Shown piece by piece: positions 53,359 to 62,971 of a stretch of DNA of 64,000 nt (the stretch's first letter is position 1; each line of letters starts with the position of its first letter). The position numbers were made by a program, and so were the translations under genes. The DNA is from Cardiobacteriaceae bacterium. Lineage in GTDB: Bacteria; Pseudomonadota; Gammaproteobacteria; Cardiobacteriales; Cardiobacteriaceae. The DNA lies in NCBI GenBank assembly GCA_030529365.1, contig JAUMXB010000004.1, positions 62,001 through 126,000 of the forward strand, read 5' to 3'. The notes beneath the pieces are model-generated. The model made no database searches. It had not been told where the DNA came from and saw only the letters and a program-made list of their open reading frames with translations.

Positions 53359-55239
53359 ATGGCTCGTTCGGCTTCACGTTACGGCGCGGCGCAGCGGCAG
53401 CGCATCGTGCTCGGGTTTCTCGGGCTGTGTGCGCTTGGGCTTGTTGCCAATCTCGTGCGCCTGCAAGTGGGCGGAACGTCGGCCTTTCTCGAAGAGCAGG
53501 GCGAAAACCGCTTTTTGCGCGTGCAGCGCGAAGATGCCCTGCGCGGCATGATCATGGATCGCGAGGGCGAGCCGCTCGCGATTTCCACGCCGGTCTCGGC
53601 GCTGTGGGCCAATCCGCAAATGCTGTGGGCGACCTTGCAGGGCGATTTCGATCGCCTGCACGAGCGTTGCCAGCAGGATGCCAGGGCTGACGAACGCTGC
53701 GCCGGGATGCTTGCGGGCAGTGACGCGGAAAAAGCGGCGGCGCTGTTGCGCTTTCAGCGTGATCGCCTAGCGCCGGTCGCGGAAATTCTCGGCACGCCGC
53801 TCGATGAACTGTACGAGGCATTGAAATCGCGGGAAAACCGCAAGTTTTATTATCTGAAGCGGCAAATCTCGCCGGTGGAAGTCGATGAAATCATGGCGCT
53901 CAACATCGCCGGCCTTGAGCGCGAGGACAGCTACCAGCGCTTTTATCCGGCGGGGGAAGTGGTCGGGCAGATCGTCGGCTTTACCGGTATCGACGAAAAA
54001 GGCCAGGAAGGCATAGAACTCGTCTATGACCAATGGCTTGCCGGGCAGACCGGGCGCGTGCGCATCATGCGCGACAAAAGCGGCAATGCCATCCAGGTCG
54101 TCGATGAAGAAAGGCCGGCTTCACCCGGCTCGCCGTTGCAGCTTTCCATCGACAAGCGCATCCAGTACATCATGCACCAGGTGCTTTCCGAAACGCTTGC
54201 CGAATTCCGCGCCGCTTCCGTTTCCGGGGTGATGGTCGATGTGAAAAGCGGCGAAATCCTTGCCATGGTGTCGCTGCCTGCGGGCAATCCCAACAATCCC
54301 GCCGAGCGCGTGCCCGAGCTCATGAAAAACCACATCATCACCGACGTGTTCGAACCCGGCTCCACCATCAAGCCGCTCGCGATGGCCGCCGCGCTCGATC
54401 ATGGCATCATCACGCCGAAAACTCAGTTCAAGACCAGTCTCACCTACCGCATGGGCAAGAATATGGTGCGCGACGTGCATTATTACGGCACGCAGGACGC
54501 CATCGGCGTCATCCGCAAATCCTCCAACGTTGGCATGGCCATCCTGAGCCAGCGCATGCCGCGCCAGCATTATTACGAATTTCTGAAAAAACTCGGTTTC
54601 GGCGGTTACTCCGGCGTGCGTTTCCCCGGCGAACAGCCGGGTGTGTTGCGCAATCCGAAAAAGCTGAACGACTTCGAATACGCGACCACTACCTTCGGCT
54701 ACGGCATTTCCACTACTGCCCTGCAAGTGGCGCATGCCTATGCCACGGTTGCGAACGGCGGCGTGCGCTTGCCGCTGTCGCTGCTGAAAGTCGATCGCCC
54801 CGGCGATGGCGTGCGCGTGATGAGAGAGCGCACGGCGAAGCAGGTCACGGAAATGCTGGCTGCCGCCACCGGCCAGGGCGGCACGGGCACGCGCGCCAAC
54901 ACGGAAAGCTATACCGTGGCCGGCAAGACCGGCACCTCGCACAAAATCATCAACGGCCGCTATGCCGAGAAGCGCTACCGCAGCCTCTTTGCCGGTTTTG
55001 CGCCGGTAAATGACCCGCGCATTGCCATGGTCATCGTGGTTGATGATCCGGTACCGCAGGGCAAGAACTACTACGGCGGACTCACCGCTGCGCCGCCGTT
55101 CGGGCGCATTGCCGAATGGTCGCTGAAAATGCTCGGCGTGCTGCCGGACAAGATTGCCAAAACCGAGCAGGTCGAACTCGATGTCGATCCCGCGCTCTTT
55201 GAAGACAACGATTCGGAGGTGCCCTTTGCGTCTCAATGA
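53359..55239 (+). CDS. ftsI: Peptidoglycan transpeptidase FtsI (PBP3)
   Basis: A 626-residue class B penicillin-binding protein: N-terminal membrane anchor (about 16-35), pedestal domain, catalytic Ser335 in PGSTIKP, SSN in the second motif and KTG in VAGKTGTSHK. Synthesises septal cross-links with FtsW. About 40 residues longer than E. coli PBP3; the extra lies in residues about 90-150, including CQQDARADERC. The murE start is inside its last codons. Confidence 0.97.
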   Translation: MARSASRYGAAQRQRIVLGFLGLCALGLVANLVRLQVGGTSAFLEEQGENRFLRVQREDALRGMIMDREGEPLAISTPVSALWANPQMLWATLQGDFDRLHERCQQDARADERCAGMLAGSDAEKAAALLRFQRDRLAPVAEILGTPLDELYEALKSRENRKFYYLKRQISPVEVDEIMALNIAGLEREDSYQRFYPAGEVVGQIVGFTGIDEKGQEGIELVYDQWLAGQTGRVRIMRDKSGNAIQVVDEERPASPGSPLQLSIDKRIQYIMHQVLSETLAEFRAASVSGVMVDVKSGEILAMVSLPAGNPNNPAERVPELMKNHIITDVFEPGSTIKPLAMAAALDHGIITPKTQFKTSLTYRMGKNMVRDVHYYGTQDAIGVIRKSSNVGMAILSQRMPRQHYYEFLKKLGFGGYSGVRFPGEQPGVLRNPKKLNDFEYATTTFGYGISTTALQVAHAYATVANGGVRLPLSLLKVDRPGDGVRVMRERTAKQVTEMLAAATGQGGTGTRANTESYTVAGKTGTSHKIINGRYAEKRYRSLFAGFAPVNDPRIAMVIVVDDPVPQGKNYYGGLTAAPPFGRIAEWSLKMLGVLPDKIAKTEQVELDVDPALFEDNDSEVPFASQ

Positions 55240-56671
55240 TTTGCTTGCCGGCATCGTGGACATCCACGACACGACCGAGATCACCGCCCTGGCCAGCGAT
55301 TCGCGCGAGGTGCGCGCGGGCACGTTGTGGCTCGCGACGCGCGGCATCAGCCATCATGCGCTCGATTTTTACCGCGATGACATGCGCGCCGCCGCCATTG
55401 TTTACGAACCGCCGTATGATCCCGTGCCGTTGCGCGCCATTCCTTGCCAGGCGCTTGCCGAGAGAATGGGCGAGATTGCCGCGCGCTTTTATCGCCATCC
55501 GTCGCGCGAAGTGGCGGTGATTGGCGTTACCGGCACCGACGGCAAATCCTCGCTCGTGCATTTTTTGGCGCAAGCGCTGGACGCGGCCATGCTCGGCACC
55601 ATCGGCTACGGACGCCTCGCGCGCCTTCAGGAAGCAAGCCATACCACGCCCGATGTGCTGCGCGTGCAGCGCTATCTGCGCGAATTCGCCGATCAGGGCG
55701 TGCAAACCGTCGCCATGGAAGTCTCCTCGCATGCGCTTGCCCAGGGGCGGGTCGATGCCGTGGATTTCGATGTCGCCGTCTTTTCCAATCTGAGCCGCGA
55801 CCATCTCGATTACCACAAGGACGAAGAAGACTATTTCCTCGCCAAAGCCCGCCTTTTTGCGCGCCCGGTGCGCGTGGCCGTCATCAATATCGATGATGCG
55901 CACGGCAGACGCCTGCTCGATGAACACCGCGTGTATGACGCGGCGCAGGTGATTGCCGTTTCCAGCGAAGGGCGGCGTCATGGCAAAGCGCATGTTCATC
56001 TGCTCGCCGAGGACTGGCGTCTGACTGCGGACGGCATCCGCCTCAGGCTCGTGCTCGAGCAGGGCGGGGCGCGCGAAGAAGCGCTGATTGAGAGCGCCTT
56101 GCTGGCGCGCTTCAATGTGGACAATCTCTTGAATGTGGCCGCCTGCCTGTTGAGCCAGCATGTTCCCTTCGCCGACATCCCCGGCAAACTCGCGTCGCTG
56201 CATGGCGTGCCTGGTCGCGTCGAGCGCATCGCGCTCGCCAACGGCGCCGCGGCGATCATTGATTACGCGCACACCCCGAAAGCGCTGGAAAGCGTGCTTT
56301 CCGGCATCCGCCCGCATGTACCGGGGCGGTTGTGGGTAGTGTGTGGATGCGGCGGCGATCGCGATCGCGGCAAGCGCCCCCTGATGGCGCAGGCCGCTGT
56401 TGCCTTTGCCGATGAAGCGGTTTTCACGGACGATAATCCGCGCACGGAAGCGCCCCTCTCCATTATTCACGACATGCTTGCGGGCCTGGAAAATCCCGAT
56501 GCCGCGCACGTCGTACAGCCGCGCGAAGCGGCCATTCGCCATGTTCTTGGCGAGCTGCGTCCGGGCGATGCCGTGGTCATTGCCGGCAAGGGCCATGAGA
56601 ACTACCAGATCATCGGCACGGTCAAGCATCACTATGCCGACCAGGAGGTTGTGCGCACATGGCAGGGATAA
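55226..56671 (+). CDS. murE: UDP-MurNAc-tripeptide synthetase (meso-diaminopimelate adding)
   Basis: A 481-residue Mur ligase. The P-loop reads GVTGTDGKSS, a variant of the usual GTNGKT(T/S); the DAP-recognition motif is FTDDNPRTEAP, indicating meso-diaminopimelate rather than lysine. The start is inferred as TTG 55226: GGAGG lies at 55215-55219 and the family N-terminus begins there, overlapping ftsI by 14 bp. Adds the third residue of the stem peptide in the cytoplasm. Confidence 0.94.
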   Translation: MRLNDLLAGIVDIHDTTEITALASDSREVRAGTLWLATRGISHHALDFYRDDMRAAAIVYEPPYDPVPLRAIPCQALAERMGEIAARFYRHPSREVAVIGVTGTDGKSSLVHFLAQALDAAMLGTIGYGRLARLQEASHTTPDVLRVQRYLREFADQGVQTVAMEVSSHALAQGRVDAVDFDVAVFSNLSRDHLDYHKDEEDYFLAKARLFARPVRVAVINIDDAHGRRLLDEHRVYDAAQVIAVSSEGRRHGKAHVHLLAEDWRLTADGIRLRLVLEQGGAREEALIESALLARFNVDNLLNVAACLLSQHVPFADIPGKLASLHGVPGRVERIALANGAAAIIDYAHTPKALESVLSGIRPHVPGRLWVVCGCGGDRDRGKRPLMAQAAVAFADEAVFTDDNPRTEAPLSIIHDMLAGLENPDAAHVVQPREAAIRHVLGELRPGDAVVIAGKGHENYQIIGTVKHHYADQEVVRTWQG

Positions 56672-57990
56672 GCGCTTTCACGGCGAAAGACATCGTTGCC
56701 GCCACCGGCGGTACGCACACGGGCGCGGATTTCTCCGCCTGGAACCTCAGCACCGACTCGCGCACCTTGCAGGCAGGCGACATCTTCGTGGCGCTGGATG
56801 GCGACAACTTCCGCGGCGCGGATTTCCTGCCGCAGGCAGAAAAGGCCGGGGCAGTCGCCGCTATTGTCAGTGCGCCCTGCGCCAGCGCCTTGCCGCAGAT
56901 TGTCGTTGCCGACACGCGCGTGGCGCTCGGGCAACTGGCGCGCGCGCGCCGCCACCAAAGCCGCGCGACCGTTTTTGCCATCACCGGCAGCAACGGCAAA
57001 ACCACCACCAAGGAAATCCTTGCCGCCATTCTCGCGCGCGCCGGTGAAACGCTCTACACCCAGGGCAATCTCAATAACGACATCGGCGTACCGCTCACGC
57101 TCCTGCGCCTGCGCGATGCCCATCGCCATGCCGTGATCGAAATGGGCGCCAATCATGTGGGCGAAATCGCCTATCTTGTCAGTATTGCCGAGCCGGACGT
57201 GGCAGTGATTACTAACGTTGCGCCCGCGCATCTCGAAGGCTTCGGCGATTTTGCCGGCGTCATCGCCGCGAAAACGGAAATGTATGCGGCAAGCCGCGCC
57301 GCACTCGCTATCAACCTCGATACGCCCGCTTCACGCGACTGGCTGGCGCAAACCGCAGATCGCCAGCGCCTCACTTTCTCCATGCAGGACGCGCGCGCCG
57401 ACTGCCATGCGCAGATGCTCGCCGACGGACGCTTTCGCCTCACCGCCCAGGGGCAAAGCGCGGAGATCCGCTGGCAGCTGGTCGGCGCGCACAACGTCAT
57501 GAATGCGCTGGCCGCCTGCGCGAGCGCCTTGCTTGGCGGCATTGATTTTGCGACCATTTGCGCCGCGCTCGACGGCTTCAATGTGGCCAACAGCCGCCTC
57601 ACTGCGCTGCGTGTCGGCACGCACACAGTTTACGACGACACCTACAACGCCAATCCCGCTTCCTTCAAGGCGGGCATCGCTGTGCTTGGCAAACCGGCGC
57701 TGGTCATTGCCGGCAAAATGGCGGAACTGGGCGCGACCAGCGCGGCGTTGCACGCAGAAGTCGCCGCCTTTGCCCGCGAACAGGGCGTGGGCGAATTCTG
57801 GGCAGTGGGCGCAGCCGCCAACGATTACGCTGCGGGCTTTCCCGGCCTGCGCGCCTTTGCCGATACCGCTTTGGCTGGCGAAGCGCTGCGGCAGTGGCTC
57901 GATGCACACGACAACGGCCATGTGCTGGTGAAAGGTTCGCGCAGTGCGGCGATGGAAAACGTCTTGCGTGCGGCGGGATTGAAAACATGA
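56659..57990 (+). CDS. murF: UDP-MurNAc-pentapeptide synthetase
   Basis: A 443-residue Mur ligase: N-terminal STDSRTLQAGDIFVAL, P-loop ITGSNGKTTTKEIL, IEMGANHVGEI and late DDTYNANPASFKAG. Adds D-Ala-D-Ala to the UDP-MurNAc tripeptide. It overlaps murE by 13 bp, with AGGAGG upstream. Its stop is followed directly by repeat R16 and a hairpin before mraY. Confidence 0.97.
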   Translation: MAGISAFTAKDIVAATGGTHTGADFSAWNLSTDSRTLQAGDIFVALDGDNFRGADFLPQAEKAGAVAAIVSAPCASALPQIVVADTRVALGQLARARRHQSRATVFAITGSNGKTTTKEILAAILARAGETLYTQGNLNNDIGVPLTLLRLRDAHRHAVIEMGANHVGEIAYLVSIAEPDVAVITNVAPAHLEGFGDFAGVIAAKTEMYAASRAALAINLDTPASRDWLAQTADRQRLTFSMQDARADCHAQMLADGRFRLTAQGQSAEIRWQLVGAHNVMNALAACASALLGGIDFATICAALDGFNVANSRLTALRVGTHTVYDDTYNANPASFKAGIAVLGKPALVIAGKMAELGATSAALHAEVAAFAREQGVGEFWAVGAAANDYAAGFPGLRAFADTALAGEALRQWLDAHDNGHVLVKGSRSAAMENVLRAAGLKT

Positions 57991-57991
57991 A

Positions 57992-58073
57992 ATGGGAAAA
58001 TTTCTCATCAATAAGCGCTTATTGTGAGAAAATTTCTCATGATAAGCGCTTATTGGTGGTAAAAAATAGCCAT
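57992..58073 (-). repeat. AAGCGCTT element, copy R16 (between murF and mraY)
   Basis: GGGAAAATTTCTCATCA, A box 58013, GAGAAAATTTCTC, A box 58044 (31 bp spacing), TGGTGGTAAAAAATAG. The element starts 1 bp after the murF stop and lies inside the dcw cluster. Confidence 0.9.
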
Positions 58074-58112
58074 AAAAACGAGTTTAATAGTAAAAATAAT
58101 TTCTGGATTATT

Positions 58113-58139
58113 AGCCCCTCCCTCACGGGGGAGGGGCTT
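58113..58139 (+). terminator. GC hairpin between murF and mraY, possible attenuator
   Basis: AGCCCCTCCC, loop TCAC, GGGGGAGGGGCTTT. It resembles the CCCCTCCCCC/GGGGGAGGGG hairpin inside the MITE at 27347. The short T run makes complete termination doubtful, and mraY follows 42 bp later. Confidence 0.45.
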
Positions 58140-58180
58140 TGCAAGCGCCCGGATTGGCGAGAAAGGATAAAGGAGTTCAC

Positions 58181-59263
58181 ATGTTGTACTGGCTGGCCGA
58201 AGTATTGAGCCCGTATTTTTCGCCGCTGAATGCGCTGACCTATCAAACCTCGCGCATGATTCTGGGCGCGCTCACCGCGCTGCTGCTTTCCATCGGTTTT
58301 GGCGGGCGCATGATTGCGCTTCTGAAGAATTTGCAGATGGGGCAGTTCGTGCGTGATGACGGCCCGCAGACCCATTTGCAAAAGGCGGGCACGCCGACGA
58401 TGGGCGGGGCGCTGATTATCGTGAGCATTACCGTGGCGATGCTGCTGTGGGCGGATTTGCGCGTGGCCTACAGCTGGGTGGCGCTTTTCGTGCTGCTTGG
58501 CTTCGGGGCGGTGGGCTGGATCGATGATTACCGCAAGCTGGTGCTGAAAAATTCCAAGGGTCTGAGCGCGAAAGAGAAATATACGGCGCTGTCGGCAGTT
58601 GCCCTGGTGACGGCGGTGTGGCTCTACTGGCTGGCCGACACGCCGGTGGAAACCACGCTGATCGTGCCGTTTTTCAAGGATGTGAGCTGGCATCTGGGTT
58701 GGCTGTTCATTCCTTTCACCTATGTGGTGCTGACCGGTGCGAGCAATGCCGTGAACCTGACCGATGGCCTCGATGGCCTCGCGATCATGCCGATCGTCCT
58801 GGTTGCGGCCGGTCTGGGCGTGTTCGCCTATGCCTCGGGCAATACCTATTTTGCCAACTATCTGCATATTCCTGCCGTGCCCGGCGCGGGCGAGATGGCG
58901 ATTTTCTGCGCAACGATTGCCGGCGCGGGTCTCGGCTTTCTCTGGTACAACGCGCATCCCGCGCTGGTGTTCATGGGCGATGTGGGCGCGCTGTCGCTTG
59001 GCGCGGCTTTGGCGGTGGTTGCGGTGGTGATCCGTCAGGAACTCGTGTTTGCGGTGATGGGCGGTTTGTTCGTAGCGGAAGCGCTTTCCGTGATGATTCA
59101 GGTGACGTCCTACCGCTACCGCAAGAAGCGCGTCTTCCGCATGGCGCCCTTGCACCACCATTTCGAGCTTTCCGGCTGGCCGGAATCGCGGGTGACGATT
59201 CGTTTCTGGATCGTGACCGTGGTTCTGGTGTTGGTCGGGCTTTCCACCTTGAAACTGCGCTGA
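58181..59263 (+). CDS. mraY: Phospho-N-acetylmuramoyl-pentapeptide transferase
   Basis: A 360-residue, ten-helix membrane enzyme: [10 protein letters not shown] (Mg-binding Asp pair), [24 protein letters not shown] and [11 protein letters not shown]. It forms lipid I from undecaprenyl phosphate. AAAGGAG precedes ATG 58181. First gene after the 190-bp murF-mraY gap, so a local promoter is possible. Confidence 0.97.
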   Translation: MLYWLAEVLSPYFSPLNALTYQTSRMILGALTALLLSIGFGGRMIALLKNLQMGQFVRDDGPQTHLQKAGTPTMGGALIIVSITVAMLLWADLRVAYSWVALFVLLGFGAVGWIDDYRKLVLKNSKGLSAKEKYTALSAVALVTAVWLYWLADTPVETTLIVPFFKDVSWHLGWLFIPFTYVVLTGASNAVNLTDGLDGLAIMPIVLVAAGLGVFAYASGNTYFANYLHIPAVPGAGEMAIFCATIAGAGLGFLWYNAHPALVFMGDVGALSLGAALAVVAVVIRQELVFAVMGGLFVAEALSVMIQVTSYRYRKKRVFRMAPLHHHFELSGWPESRVTIRFWIVTVVLVLVGLSTLKLR

Positions 59264-59270
59264 GGGAATT

Positions 59271-60602
59271 ATGGATACCTTGCATTCGAAGTTGTATGCG
59301 CTGGGCTTGCCCGAGCCGATTGCCGTGGTCGGCATGGGCGCATCGGGAACGATGACGCTGAAAGTGCTGCGCGAAGCGGGCTACGACGCTTTTGGCGCGG
59401 ATGAGCACAAGGCGGCGCGGCATGTGCTGCAATGCGATCTGGACGATGCCGATGCCCTGCGCGCGGCGGCCACCATGATCCTGAGCCCGGGCGTGGACAG
59501 CCGCAAGGCCGCGATTGCCGCGAGCGGCGCGCGGAAAATCAACGATATCGAACTCTTTGCGCTGTTGAATGATTTGCCGGTTTATGCCGTGACCGGTTCC
59601 AACGGCAAATCCACGGTGGTGACTTTGCTGGCCGAATGCCTGCGCCATGCCGGGAAAAAGGCGGTGCTCTGCGGCAATATCGGCCGTCCGGTGCTGGAAG
59701 CGCTTTTTGCAGAAGATGATGCCGATTGCTATGTGATCGAGCTTTCCAGCTACCAGCTCGAATTTTGCCCGTCGCTGTCGCCGGACGTGGGCACGGTGAT
59801 GAACGTGACGCCCGACCATCTCGACCGCTACGACAGCTTCGCCGCCTATGCCGCCGCCAAGGCCAATCTGGTGCGCCAGTCCGATGTGAGCGTGCTCAAT
59901 GCTGACGATGCCTTTTGCCGCACCATGGCCAACGAGGCGCGCCAGGTGCGCTGGTTTGCGCTGGCCGACAGCCGGGCGGAGAATCGTGTAGAGAAGGGCG
60001 AATTCTATCTGCACGGTGAAGCCGTGCTGCCGACGGCCGCGCTGACCTTGCAGGGTGCACCCAATCACGCCAATGTGCTCGCCGTGCTCGTCATGCTCGA
60101 TGTCATTGGTGTGAAGCCCGATGCCGTGCGCGCCGTGCTGGAAACCTTCGCTGGCCTTCCGCACCGCATGCAGCTCGTTGCCGAGCAAAATGGCGTGCGC
60201 TATATCAACGATTCCAAGGCGACCAATATCGGTGCTGCCGCTGCTGCGCTCTCCGGCCTTAGCGCGCCTTTGCATCTCATCGCTGGCGGCGTGGGCAAGG
60301 GGCAGGATTTCAACGATTTCGCCAAGGTGATTGCTACTTCCAGCGTGCGCCATATCTTCCTGATCGGCAAGGATAACAGCGATATGCAGCAAGCCTTTGC
60401 CAAGGCGGGCCTCGCCTTTGAAGATTGCGGCACGATGGAGAAGGCGGTCGCGCGTGCACGTGACGTGGCGCTTTCTGGCGACGTTGTGCTGCTGTCGCCC
60501 GCCACTGCCAGTTTTGACCAATATTCCGGCTTCGCCGAACGCGGAGAGGCCTTTGCCTATGAGGTGACTACATCATGCCGACAAGAAGCGCCGCAACCCT
60601 GA
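59271..60602 (+). CDS. murD: UDP-MurNAc-L-alanine:D-glutamate ligase
   Basis: A 443-residue Mur ligase: N-terminal VVGMGASGTMTLKVL, P-loop VTGSNGKSTVVTLL, SSYQLEF and NDSKATN, plus C-terminal SPATASFDQYSGFAERG. Adds D-Glu to UDP-MurNAc-L-Ala. Starts 7 bp after mraY and overlaps ftsW by 28 bp. Confidence 0.97.
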   Translation: MDTLHSKLYALGLPEPIAVVGMGASGTMTLKVLREAGYDAFGADEHKAARHVLQCDLDDADALRAAATMILSPGVDSRKAAIAASGARKINDIELFALLNDLPVYAVTGSNGKSTVVTLLAECLRHAGKKAVLCGNIGRPVLEALFAEDDADCYVIELSSYQLEFCPSLSPDVGTVMNVTPDHLDRYDSFAAYAAAKANLVRQSDVSVLNADDAFCRTMANEARQVRWFALADSRAENRVEKGEFYLHGEAVLPTAALTLQGAPNHANVLAVLVMLDVIGVKPDAVRAVLETFAGLPHRMQLVAEQNGVRYINDSKATNIGAAAAALSGLSAPLHLIAGGVGKGQDFNDFAKVIATSSVRHIFLIGKDNSDMQQAFAKAGLAFEDCGTMEKAVARARDVALSGDVVLLSPATASFDQYSGFAERGEAFAYEVTTSCRQEAPQP

Positions 60603-61783
60603 AAAATCCTGTCGCCGATTTTCGCCGCAACCAGAGCCGCCAGCAACCGCGCTGGCACGGCCTTGCCTTTCCCGATATCTGGCTGATGATCGCCTGGTTT
60701 GCGCTGGTGGTGATCGGCATGGTGATGGTGACGTCCGCGTCCATGTCGGAAGCGGTGAGCCACAATGCCGGGCCTTTATATTTCAGCTACCGCCAGATGG
60801 CCTACTATGTGCTGGGGCTGGTGATGGCCTATGTGGTTTTCCAGTTGCCGACCAACGTCTATTACGAGCATGGCAGCAAATTGCTGGTGGTGACTTTTTT
60901 GATGCTGTTCCTCGTGTTCGTGCCGGGCATCGGCACGGCAGTAAACGGCGCGCACCGCTGGATCAATTTCCGTGTTTTCAATTTCCAGGTGGGCGAGCTC
61001 GTCAAGCTGGTGATGATCCTCTATGCCGCCGCCTATTTGCAGCGCAACAATTACCGAATTGAAAACAGCTGGATGCCCATGTTTGGTTTGCTCGGCGTGG
61101 GCGGAATCTTTTCCCTCGCGCTCCTCAAGCAGCCTGATTTCGGCACCACGTTCGTGATGATGGCAACGCTGATGGGCATGTTGTTCATGGCGGGCGTTTC
61201 CATCAAGCGCTACAGCCTGCTGGTGGGCGTGGTGAGCCTGCTCATGGTGGCCGCGCTGCTGATGGCGCCGTACCGGCGCGCGCGCCTCACTTCTTTCCTC
61301 GATCCCTGGGACAAGCAGTTCGACCAGGGCTACCAGCTGGTCAATTCCCTGATTGCCGTGGGGCGCGGTGGCGTCTCCGGCGTGGGCCTGGGCGAGAGCG
61401 TGCAAAAGCATCAGTATCTGCCGGAAGCGCATACAGACTTCATTTTTGCCATCATCAGCGAGGAGCTGGGGCTGATCGGCGCGCTGGTGGTGATGGGGCT
61501 GCTCGCGCTCGTCGTCTGGCGCGCCTTTGCCATCGGCAAGCTCGCCGACAAGATGCGCAAGCGCTTTGCCAGCTATATTGCCTACGGCATTGGTCTGTGG
61601 ATCGGCTGCCAGTCGCTTATCAATATTGGCGTTGCCACCGGAGCGCTGCCGACCAAGGGGCTGACCCTGCCCTTTATCAGCTATGGCGGCAGTTCCGTGC
61701 TGATTTTGTTCATGGCGCTCGCCATTCTCTTGCGCATCGATGCGGAAAGCCGTTTTCAGGCGAAGCGCGAGGGCGTGCTGTGA
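60575..61783 (+). CDS. ftsW: Septal peptidoglycan polymerase FtsW
   Basis: A 402-residue SEDS protein with about ten membrane segments; GAHRWINF, KQPDFGTTFVMMATL, GVGLGESVQKHQYLPEAHTDFIFAI (in pieces) and LPFISYGGSSVL are SEDS signatures, including the catalytic Asp region. Polymerises lipid II at the septum with FtsI. Start overlaps murD; stop overlaps murG (GTGA). Confidence 0.97.
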   Translation: MPTRSAATLKNPVADFRRNQSRQQPRWHGLAFPDIWLMIAWFALVVIGMVMVTSASMSEAVSHNAGPLYFSYRQMAYYVLGLVMAYVVFQLPTNVYYEHGSKLLVVTFLMLFLVFVPGIGTAVNGAHRWINFRVFNFQVGELVKLVMILYAAAYLQRNNYRIENSWMPMFGLLGVGGIFSLALLKQPDFGTTFVMMATLMGMLFMAGVSIKRYSLLVGVVSLLMVAALLMAPYRRARLTSFLDPWDKQFDQGYQLVNSLIAVGRGGVSGVGLGESVQKHQYLPEAHTDFIFAIISEELGLIGALVVMGLLALVVWRAFAIGKLADKMRKRFASYIAYGIGLWIGCQSLINIGVATGALPTKGLTLPFISYGGSSVLILFMALAILLRIDAESRFQAKREGVL

Positions 61784-62871
61784 ATCTCGCGGGCAAAACG
61801 GTTCTGATGATGGCAGGCGGCACCGGCGGGCACGTCTATCCCGCCCTGGCCGTCGCACAGGCGGCGCGCGAGGCGGGGGCGGAAGTGCATTGGCTCGGCA
61901 ACGCCCAGGGCTTTGAAGGGCGCAAGGTGCCGGCCTACGGCTTTGCCTTTCATGACATTGCCGTGCGTGGCCTGCGCGGCAATGGGCTGGCCGGCTGGCT
62001 GCAAGCGCCGCTCATGCTCACGCGTGCCATTCGCGCGGCGCGGCGCGTGATCAAAAGCATTCGTCCCGATGTGGTGATCGGCATGGGCGGCTTTGCCGCA
62101 GGCCCGGGCGGGGTTGCAGCGAAGATGGCGGGCGTGCCGCTCGTCATTCATGAGCAAAATGCAGTGGCAGGGCTGACCAACCGTCTCCTTGCGCGCGTGG
62201 CCGATGTGGTGCTGTTGGCCGATGGCCGCGCAGCCGCGCGGCTGGGCGGCAAGGGCGAAGTGACCGGCAATCCGGTGCGCGCCGCCTTTGCCGATGTGCC
62301 CGAGCCAGCCGTGCGTTATGGCGCGCGGCAGGGCAGGATTCGTCTGCTGGTGCTGGGCGGTTCACAGGGTGCGAAGGCTTTGAATGCGCTGGTGCCGCAG
62401 GCGCTGGCGCGCTTGCCGGAAGATGCGCGGCCGGAGGTGCTGCATCAGGCGGGCGAACGCGGGCTGCAAGAAGCGCAAAGCGCTTATGCCGAATGCGGCG
62501 TGGCGGCGGAAGTCGTGCCCTTTATGGAAGACATGGCGAGCGCCTATGCCGATGCCGACTGGGTGATTGCCCGTTCGGGAGCCTTGACCGTGGCGGAAAT
62601 CGCGACGGTTGGCCTGCCCGCGCTTTTCGTGCCGTTCCCCCATGCGGTGGACGATCACCAGACGGCCAACGCGCAGACGCTGGTCGATGCCGGTGCCGCA
62701 CAAGTGGTGCAACAGGCGGATCTCACGGCGGAAAGGCTTGCCGGCATCATCGCCGCGCATGGCGATCGCGCGGCATTGCTCGCCAGGGCCGAAGCGGCGC
62801 GGCGAGTGTCGCACGACGAAGCGCTTGCCCGCATCATGGATGCGGTTGGAAATGTAATTTTCAAAAAATAG
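61780..62871 (+). CDS. murG: Lipid II synthase GlcNAc transferase
   Basis: A 363-residue GT-B glycosyltransferase: MMAGGTGGHVYPALAVA, GMGGFAAGPGGVAA, HEQNAVAGLTNR and VLGGSQGAKALN, with RSGALTVAEIA in the donor domain. Adds GlcNAc to lipid I. The GTG start at 61780 overlaps the ftsW stop (GTGA). The final codons read into the border of repeat R17. Confidence 0.96.
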   Translation: MNLAGKTVLMMAGGTGGHVYPALAVAQAAREAGAEVHWLGNAQGFEGRKVPAYGFAFHDIAVRGLRGNGLAGWLQAPLMLTRAIRAARRVIKSIRPDVVIGMGGFAAGPGGVAAKMAGVPLVIHEQNAVAGLTNRLLARVADVVLLADGRAAARLGGKGEVTGNPVRAAFADVPEPAVRYGARQGRIRLLVLGGSQGAKALNALVPQALARLPEDARPEVLHQAGERGLQEAQSAYAECGVAAEVVPFMEDMASAYADADWVIARSGALTVAEIATVGLPALFVPFPHAVDDHQTANAQTLVDAGAAQVVQQADLTAERLAGIIAAHGDRAALLARAEAARRVSHDEALARIMDAVGNVIFKK

Positions 62872-62959
62872 CCAAGAATAGCAGTTTTTTACCACCATTA
62901 AGCGCTTATCGTGATAAATTTTCTCATAATAAGCGCTTATGAATGAGAAATTTTATCAC
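62871..62959 (+). repeat. AAGCGCTT element, copy R17 (between murG and murC)
   Basis: AATAGCAGTTTTTTACCACC, A box 62900, GATAAATTTTCTC, A box 62931 (31 bp spacing), TGAGAAATTTTATCA. It occupies nearly the whole 100-bp murG-murC gap and ends 12 bp before murC. Confidence 0.9.
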
Positions 62960-62971
62960 CGGATTTGAACA

